From Macquaria australasica (Eukaryota; Chordata; Actinopteri; Centrarchiformes; Percichthyidae), in contig SEMN01000637.1 of assembly GCA_005408345.1 (NCBI GenBank), forward strand, positions 207,176 through 271,175: a stretch of DNA of 64,000 nt, read 5' to 3'. The position numbers were made by a program, and so were the translations under genes. This document shows positions 56,171 through 64,000 of the stretch, one piece after another (position 1 is the stretch's first letter; each line of letters starts with the position of its first letter). The notes under the pieces are model-generated. The model searched no databases, was not told the DNA's origin, and worked only from the letters and a program-made list of their open reading frames with translations.

Positions 56171-57720
56171 AAATATATATAATAGAAATGGAAGAGAATA
56201 CCATGATGTGGCATATAATATAATGTAGAAAATACAATAATAACAAGATGGTAGTAATAGTAGTAGTACTATTATTATATTGTGAAATAAATATTATATT
56301 TCAATGTAGAATAAAATATATGTTATATATGTTATTAGTACGTTATTAGTACTCCCATAGTAATAATACTACTAGTAATATATCGAGAACAAGGTGCAGG
56401 TGTATTGTTGTAAAGAGCAACATTAAAGCCAAATACTTGGTGGTCTACAGGTATTGTTGTCCATATGTTATAGTAATGCATATATCTATTATAACTGAAT
56501 GTACAGAGTTTATTCTGACACTGAACAGGTTTTATAAGTTGTTTCAGACACTTTGAAAGACCAGAAATATCAAAACGTTGATATTATGATTAAAAAGGAT
56601 CTATGTGGTCCTCTATCACTACAGTTTACAACATGACCATGTTTAAAGCTGCTCTAATCAATATTTTTATATTAACAATGGATCAACTCTGCAGTTCCCC
56701 TCAGCTCTACACAGCGTTTTAGCATCTTTCAGCTCATTTGTTTTGGTTTTCCAGCAAGGTTAGTGACTACCTGGTGAACACAGTGGAGCATTTAGCAGCT
56801 AAAGAGCCAGATATTTCCCTCAGGACTTGATGGAGACCAAAAACAGAGCTAAAAGGAGACTGAATGTTGGACTTACATTCATCAGGTGGCCAGAGACATG
56901 ACCTCAAATGAATGCTAATTTTGCTCAGTGTCTGCTCGATGTTAAGCCACTCTTTGCTAACATGTTAGCCGTATCAGCTTTATAAGGTGAAAATATGTTG
57001 ATGTTGTGTTTACAGCCAGTTCTTCTGCCCACAAGTAGCCAAAAAATCAGTTAAAGCAGCTTTTAGATATACTGATCTGTAATTAAATAAACCTCCATTT
57101 CTTTTTTAAGATGGAGAGAAGTTGAAGCAATACCCTGCAGCTGTTTACTGCCTCAGAGATCAAAGAAGCTGCACAAGGTGTTAAGAAAAAGGAGGAAGGA
57201 GGGACATTCAAGCTGCTGACCACAGTAACAGTGTTCATTCATGAGGACAGGATGTGATGTCACAGGCCCTCGCTGAGAGGCAGGAAGAGGTATTTTTAGT
57301 GGCATCCTGATCGAGTTTCCCTGTACTCAGTAGTGGAGGCGCCAATCAGCCCCCACAATCAATTCAAGCACACACACATGCACATGCACACACGAGGCAG
57401 TGTGACCATGAGAGGAAAATCAGCATCGCGTTTCATCTCCTATAGAAATCACTGTGTCTGCTGTGTGTGTGTGTGTGTGTGTGTGGGGGGGGGGTGAGAT
57501 GATGTGACAGTTGCACACATAGTCAGGCTATCACACACACAGACATGCAAACACACACACACACACAAACATATAGACATACATGACGCTGACATGCAAA
57601 CACACACAGAGACACACGCTGGCACGCAAACACACACCCTGCAGTGACCTGCTCATGCCTCACTGCTCTGTTTCTCTTGACTGACCTATATCTTTCTGTC
57701 GGCTACAGGCATCATGGCCA

Positions 57721-57723
57721 CAG

Positions 57724-57755
<32 letters not shown>

Positions 57756-57790
57756 ACGCACACACACACACACACACACACGCACGCACG

Positions 57791-57841
<51 letters not shown>
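57721..57841 (+). repeat. Long (CA)n array with CGCA interruptions
   Basis: About 120 bp of alternating purine-pyrimidine, with GCACGC-type interruptions in the middle. Confidence 0.95.
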
Positions 57842-57845
<4 letters not shown>

Positions 57846-58599
57846 GTACACACTCAGAACCACACACACTTCATAATGTGTTAAACAGAGGGAGAAGCTA
57901 TGAAGTTGCTCTGCTGATCTTGGCTCGACTGCTTTGTGGTCGCCATGACAATTAGAGGGTGGAAGAGGTGGAGGAGCTGGAGGCACCCCTAAAGCGCACA
58001 CACACACACACACACACACATGCTGACCTTTGACCTGACCGCTGTGTGGAGAATGGAGGCGAAGGCGAGGAGGGGAGCGTGTGGTGCTCCCCAGTGGCTC
58101 CAGCTTCCAGCTCTTTGTTGGTGGAGAGAAGGCCCTTGGTAGGGCTGCAGCTGTGCTGTGCACACACACTCACAAGCAAACACACACATTCCTTAGTGAT
58201 TGCAAGAGACACCAGCACACACAACTCCTTCAGTCACTCCTACAGCCTTTTCACACTTTCAGCATTGTTTCACTGCACATTTGAAAAAGACCTCGAGTCA
58301 GTTTTCCATAAAAGTTGTTCTTGCATCTGTCTACTAAGAACAAAGTAACATTTATTTAACGTTTTCTATATGTCTCAAGTGTTAATGAAATAATAATATT
58401 TATGTTAAAATTAAATATAGCACTGTTCGTACAAATGAATGACGAACGTAGCTCGAACTGCTTCACAATAAGGAGAAAGAGGAAACACTAGAAAGTAACA
58501 TAATTAATATGAATAAAATAAACTAAACAGCAATACAGAGACGAGACACAATATCAAATTAAAAGACTAGCTTAAAGCTAACTGATATGTTCGACGCTG

Positions 58600-59075
58600 T
58601 TGTTTAACAAGACTAAAAGTCTGCAGCGATGCTAGCAGCTTTGTGAGGCTGTACTTAAGCCCAGCAACACTGTGAGTCCAATGCTAACACGCTCACAATG
58701 ACAATGCTAACATGCTGATGTTTAGCAGGTACATTGTTTGCTACGTTCACTGTCTTAGTTTAGCGTGATAACATTTGCTGATTAGCACTAAACACAAAAT
58801 ACAGCGAAGGCTGATGGGAGTATCATTAGTTTTGCAGGAAATAAACCAAAGTATTGGACACATTTAAATTTTTACCTGATGATGGCGTTATATAGAAAGT
58901 GAAGGGATCACCAAAGGTATTACAATTCACCATGATGGGAACACGAATGAACCAAATGTCGTGGGACTCCATCCAACAGTTGTTGAGACATTTCACTCAA
59001 AACCACAGATGTGAACCTCATGTTCGCACTACAGGAAAAGTCAGATCACCAAAGTCAGTAGGATTCATACTTATC
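58600..59075 (+). repeat. Dispersed teleost repeat 'TGATGTTTAGCAGGTA', long copy
   Basis: It has CTTTGTGAGGCTGTACTTAA, ACATGCTGATGTTTAGCAGG, CACTGTCTTAGTTTAGCGTG, GAAGTGAAGGGATCACCAAA and CTCCATCCAACAGTTGTTGA, a word order widespread in fish genomes. It lacks coding capacity. Confidence 0.65.
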
Positions 59076-60584
59076 ATACTATACTTAGTACTTTTTGGCA
59101 ACTTGCAGGCGTAGAAATGGCTGTAGCTTGGAAATATTTCAGTCAGAGTAAGCACATCAGTAGCGCTCATCTTTCATGGACATTTTTGAGATTTAACAGG
59201 TGACTCCCACATGCTACAGTTGATTTTAATTGACATGTGCGATTGACAGGTCTCTGAGAAGACCAAATCAGGGGTGTTAAGATCAAAATTTTACACAACT
59301 TAAACCTGATAATAAGAAATTGTCTCACAGTGAGTGGTCAGCTTTAAATAACCCTGCAGATTCACTGCCAGACTCCTCCTGTTGTTCTGTTTCTCCTTGT
59401 TTCTGAGGAAACGTGATCCTAACAACCAGACAAAGAGAAGAGGGAAAGAGACAGAGAGATGGAAAGAGGGAGTTGTGTGTCTCAGGACATGTGCCATCAT
59501 GAAAATGATCAATACAATCAATAGAAAGACCAGCTGTAATCAGGGATAAGTACTAAAGGTGTCGGCTCGTCTGCTCCCCTCGCCAGAATTCATCACATTA
59601 GGGGCTGAGCAGTGATGGGACACAATGGATGCCACCTCTTGCATCCATTTAGCTGGTCAATGATCACAGTAAAATGTAGGTTAATGCAGGAGAGGTGACA
59701 CACATCTTCATCCCACATGTTCTTCATAATCATTCTGCTGTGTGTCGCTGTCCTGAACCAGCCAAAGCTGCAATGGGCTCACTTGAACATGTCAGCTTAA
59801 CTCTGACTGAAGTTGATCCAATATGAGACATGTTGATCCTGCATGCATATACAATACTTTCTACAGTTTTAGCTTGTGGTTGAAATGACTGACAGATGAA
59901 TATAGGTCAGAGGAGAGCACTCTCGGCACTCCTCGTCTCTCTCCACCTCTTCCTCACATCATTCACTCTTCCTCTCTTATTCTGTTTATATCCTTCCTTC
60001 CTTAGCTGATGTTTCCACTTCATTGTCTTACTCTTTTTCAAAATGCATCTTTGTTATACTTCAATCAACATTGTGAGTCATGACTGAAAGCTGCAACAAT
60101 ATCTCTGCAGCTGCAGCCAAATACAAAGAAGGAGGACATTTTGGCTATTAAATGAATCAGACTCAGAGTTCTTCTAAAAAAATCTGTGGACTTTTCATTT
60201 AATTACAAACTTCTCACAGTCTGGCCGTTGGTTGGCCACATTTTCCAGACACATCCTGAATGATGTTTCCTGATTGGTTTCATTGTAATGCAGCGGTGGA
60301 AAAGACACTCTGGTTGGCTCCAGCTGAGAGGTGTGTGTCAGACAAGGATGCCGATTGGTCAGCTTGGCGTCTTCTGACGCAGTGCTGCAGCGCTGCGCCG
60401 TCTGCAGGTGTTGTGAGTGCATCATGTGTGTCAGTGTGTCAGTGTGTGTGTGTGCTCGCTGCAGCAGACTGCCTGCCCTTCATCAACCAACAGATTTGAG
60501 GCTGGTCTCCATGGCAACCATCCTCAAAGCTCGGCCTGTGAACAAAGATAGCTTCCCTCTCTCCCTCCCTCTTCCTTTTGACCA

Positions 60585-60587
<3 letters not shown>

Positions 60588-60618
<31 letters not shown>

Positions 60619-60692
60619 AGGTGTGGTGTAATCACCAATCACTGCTAATCTCATCTCATATCAGGGTCAAAGAGATGCATAATCAGAGAGCG

Positions 60693-60742
<50 letters not shown>

Positions 60743-60863
60743 CATGACAGAGCGTCTCCCTTAAAACACAAATTAATTTCAATTTGCAACAATGGAGGCA
60801 TCTGGAGGGAAAGATAGGCGAAGGACAAGGAGATATGCACACACACACACACACACACACACA
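60588..60863 (+). repeat. Three dinucleotide tracts
   Basis: (GT)n at 60588-60616 and 60697-60742, and (CA)n at 60839-60863. The second and third are complementary across about 96 bp. Confidence 0.92.
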
Positions 60864-61356
60864 AACGAATGACTACGAATCTTTGAACTGAACTGACCAA
60901 AATTATTCAGTCAGCAAAGCGATTGATAAAGACATGTGTGGAGACATCAGCTTCTCTTCCTGTTTGAACACCTGTTAGTTTAGAGATAATGGAAGATATT
61001 TACCAAAATGGATCATATGACCATGTGTGAAACAAACTCTTTCACATCATTATGCTGAGGATTTTGGTAACGAGGGTGGCATCTGTGAGCGCTGACGGTC
61101 TGCTAATCCCACAACAAACTGGAATCAATTATTATTTATCTGAATCCTCTTAGTTAATTTGTGCTGCAGTTGGCGCAGGATGATGTGAGGGGTTTGGACT
61201 TTGCAGAGGAAGCTTATCGATGCTGCTGTGCCAGACTCTGTCAATCAATTCCAAATAGTTGACTCTTTCCATTTTAGGACCGGTGTGCAGTCATCCCACA
61301 GAGGTCTGCTGCAGAGGCCTCATCACTGTCTTTTATGGATGCTGGAAACCTTATTT

Positions 61357-61602
61357 TTAAAGAAACAGTTTGACATTTTGGGAAATACACTTATTCGCTT
61401 TTTTTGCCAAGAAAACCTGGATGGGAAGATTGATACCACTCTCATATCTGTCTGCTCAATATAAGGCTGGGAGTTAGCATAGCTTAGCATAAAGCCTGGA
61501 AACAGAGGGAAACAGCTAGCCTGGCTCTGTCCAAATATTACATCTTGTTTGTTTAATCCTTACAAAAACTGAGGTATAAAACGACAAGTTGTGGTTTTAG
61601 GA
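61357..61602. mobile_element. Palindromic 'TTAGCTTAGC' element, left half only, copy E
   Basis: It has TTTGACATTTTGGGAAATAC, GATTGATACCACTCTCATAT, GTTAGCATAGCTTAGCATAA, CTAGCCTGGCTCTGTCC and AAACGACAAGTTGTGG. The right half is missing. Confidence 0.7.
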
Positions 61603-63360
61603 GTTGCCGCAACTATTTATCCTTAAATGTCCTCATTAGTCTGCTCTATAATCTCTTTTTGATATGCCATTAAAATCACTGCAGCCATTTCCCAAAGAGG
61701 AACATTTAAATTTCACAACCAGAACATTTATCAAAATAAGCTAAATAAATAAACTGGTTTTTATTTATTTTATTCTTTATTAATGCAAGTGTTCCTCATA
61801 AATGTCTACTTCCATGTGTAGCTTTAGAAAATTAATCTTTAACCACTGGTTGAAAGTTTAACAGTTGTGGGAAATAATAACAAACTGTGTCTTGTTTAGT
61901 CCCTGTTGTACTTGAGTGTTTTATTTAGTTGTATTTATGTTTTAAATCAGGAAGAAATGTACAGCAGGCATGTACAGTTCACTGATATCAGCACCTGTTA
62001 ACGCAGCTCCCAGCCCACAACATTTTATCCTTTAGATGCCACCTAAGTTTGGATATTTCTGACTGGACCTGAAGGCAGCATTACACAAGCTCTGTCAGCA
62101 GTGCAAAATAACATCCGCTTCTCAAAAATCAGTTAGAAAAATGATGGATGCAAATGCTGTTTGTTAGGACTGAAGAGGCTCAGTTGAGTTTTGTAACTCA
62201 GCTATTGGAAATAAATATTGCACAACATGAGCAGACAAAAATATGTCAAAACAGGTCTGGTGATTTTATTACCGTGTGATTCTGGAGCTGAAATTACATT
62301 GAAATTGGATTGGTTTGAAGATGTTCTGTCTGGAGATTGGATTTATCCAGACTGCAGGAGAGAGAGAGAGGGAGAGATTATGATTTGATTAGATTACATT
62401 TTAGGGTCAGATTACTTTTCGGTTGCAAACCCACCAGTATGCAGGGAGGCGAATGAGACTCACTGATGCACACTGGTTGTGACAGTCATAATTTATGAAA
62501 ATTATTTATTTATGAAAAAACCAACTCACAGTTTTTAAATTACTTCTTCATTCTCCTGCCACTGCAGAATGAGCAGAGAAGCAATAATCTGATCTGTCTG
62601 ATCAGACACTGAATAATAATAAAATGATACTTATTGATACCTGTCAGAAAATGTGCTTTTCACTTAGTATATCAAAGGTCAAAGGTCAGGGTAAGCCAGA
62701 GAGCTGGTACAGATTCAATGCTTGGCTCAAGGACACTTCAGCAGGTTGGACATCTGCTGAACTTGAGTCTGTAATTCAGCTCTGATCCTAGATCTCCTAA
62801 TCTTAGAGACTCCTTTGCATAGCGACGCCTGCATGAATTATGTGTGGGTTGTAATGGAGGTGGAGGACTAAACCACTACTCTCGCTCTCATCACTCACTT
62901 ACACAGACAGCTGAGCAGCAGCTGTTTTGGAAACAGACACAACACTCATGTAATTTCACTGGAAGAAATAAAGTACAAACTACTTCTGCTTTAACCTTTG
63001 TGTGTGTGTGTGTGAATGCACGCTCGTGCACTTGCACTGAGAAGATGCCAGTGTGATCTGTTTGGCCTCTTTGTTTATGGAGCCAGGCCTTTCCTGCCCT
63101 CTGATGTGTGTGCTCAAGCCATGAATAGAGCTTTGTGTGCAGACACACACACACACCATCCTCATGATTTGAATGCTGAGTCCATCTGATCAGTGTGTCC
63201 AAGAGAGAGCGTGTGAGAGAGAGAAGGAGTGATATGATGTTCTCAGTTGCTGGGAACAGATTCCCTATATGTTAATGTCTGTAAAAGGGGGATGGTTATT
63301 GAGGTTAAGGGAGCCTCCTGTCCTGTCTCCTGTCACACTTAAGTTGTGCTAAAAAGCTTA

Positions 63361-64000
63361 AGTGAGGAGAGGAGAGAAGAAAAGAGGGGAGGGGAGGAGA
63401 AGAGAAGAGAAGAGGAGAAGAGAAAGGGGGAAGAGATGAGAAGAGGAAAAGAGGAGAGGAGAAAAGAGAAGAGGGGAGGAGGAGAGGAGGAAAGAGGGGA
63501 GGGGAGGAGAAGAGAAGAGAAGAGGAGAAGAGAAAGGGGGAAGAGATGAGAAGAGGAAAAGAGGAGAGGAGAAAAGAGAAGAGGGGAGGAGGAGAGGAGG
63601 AAAGGAGAGAAGAGAAGAGGGGAGGAGAGGAGAGAAGAGAAGAGGAGAGGAGAGGAGAGAAGGGGGGAAGAGATGAGAAGAGGAGAGGAGAAAAGAAAAG
63701 AGGGGAGGGGAGGAGAAGAGAAGAGAAGAGGAGAAGAGAAAGGGGGAAGAGATGAGAAGAGGAAAAGAGGAGAGGAGAAAAGAGAAGAGGGGAGGAGGAG
63801 AGGAGGAAAGAAGAGAAGAGAAGAGGGGAGGAGAGGAGAGAAGAGAAGAGGAGAGGAGAGGAGAGAAGGGGGGAAGAGATGAGAAGAGGAGAGGAGAAAA
63901 GAGAAGAGGGGAGGGGAGGAGAAGAGAAGAGAAGAGGAGAAGAGAAAGGGGGAAGAGATGAGAAGAGGAAAAGAGGAGAGGAGAAAAGAGAAGAGGGGAG
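63361..64000 (+). repeat. Polypurine satellite with 206-bp higher-order period, runs off the right edge
   Basis: One strand is almost only A and G; the few T fall in GAGATGAGAAG. That word recurs with the T at 63437, 63547, 63674, 63753, 63880 and 63959. The segments from 63546 and 63752 are near-identical, as are those at 63673 and 63879, so the period is 206 bp, with a first step of 110. Open frames through it are compositional. Confidence 0.93.

Larger units (their letters stand above)
53342..63360. other. Right-hand region without a supported gene
   Basis: Microsatellites and dispersed repeats listed separately account for much of it. Short frames elsewhere (for example 54286, 61201, 62844) lack splice sites plus recognisable protein. 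An inverted-CCAAT group occurs at 60273-60359. Confidence 0.7.

Noticed and set aside
57660..58169. 169-codon minus-strand frame rich in CVCVCV
   Set aside because: Driven by the CA/GT microsatellite; no protein family.
63346..63961. Several overlapping Arg/Glu/Gly/Lys frames
   Set aside because: Compositional frames in the polypurine satellite; the same peptide recurs at the repeat period.
1..64000. CRISPR arrays, operons, bacterial promoters or rRNA
   Set aside because: The sequence is vertebrate nuclear DNA; the direct repeats are microsatellites and transposons, without spaced unique spacers.

Overview
The window is vertebrate nuclear DNA, almost certainly from a teleost and probably a percomorph (spiny-rayed) fish. 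The evidence is intron-split genes with GT-AG sites, very dense (CA)n/(GT)n microsatellites, and several dispersed repeat families typical of teleost genomes. Only two protein-coding genes can be supported, both on the minus strand and in tandem.

(1) Positions 292-24848 hold the 5' part of tnrc18 (trinucleotide repeat containing 18). Nine coding exons were found by splice sites and by continuity with remembered human TNRC18/BAHCC1 motifs. They encode residues 1-1138. The rest of the gene, including the C-terminal BAH domain, lies beyond the left edge. The 5' UTR exon carries a 16-codon uORF, and a non-coding first exon with a CCAAT box and GC box is proposed near 26.6-26.9 kb.

(2) Positions 35258-39690 hold a complete cytoplasmic beta-actin gene (actb; actb1 versus actb2 not resolved). 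It has a non-coding exon 1, five coding exons (375 codons), a CCAAT/CArG/TATA promoter, an intronic CArG box, a 3' UTR with blocks conserved to human ACTB, and an AATAAA signal. The tnrc18-actb neighbourhood matches human 7p22, but FBXL18, which lies between them in human, is not seen here.

Positions 26.9-35.2 kb contain CpG-rich sequence with a repeated GTTTCAAGG-type motif, a tRNA-derived SINE and microsatellites, but no supported gene. Positions 39.8-64 kb contain no gene I can support. They hold copies of a palindromic transposable element, a LINE fragment, other dispersed repeats, many microsatellites, and a cluster of five perfect CArG boxes (47.1-53.3 kb) that may be a regulatory region. 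The window ends inside an almost pure purine satellite with a 206-bp higher-order period.

The genes are not functionally coupled. actb encodes cytoskeletal actin. TNRC18 is a nuclear chromatin reader that in mammals binds H3K9me3 and helps silence endogenous retroelements. All family statements come from memory and no search was run.
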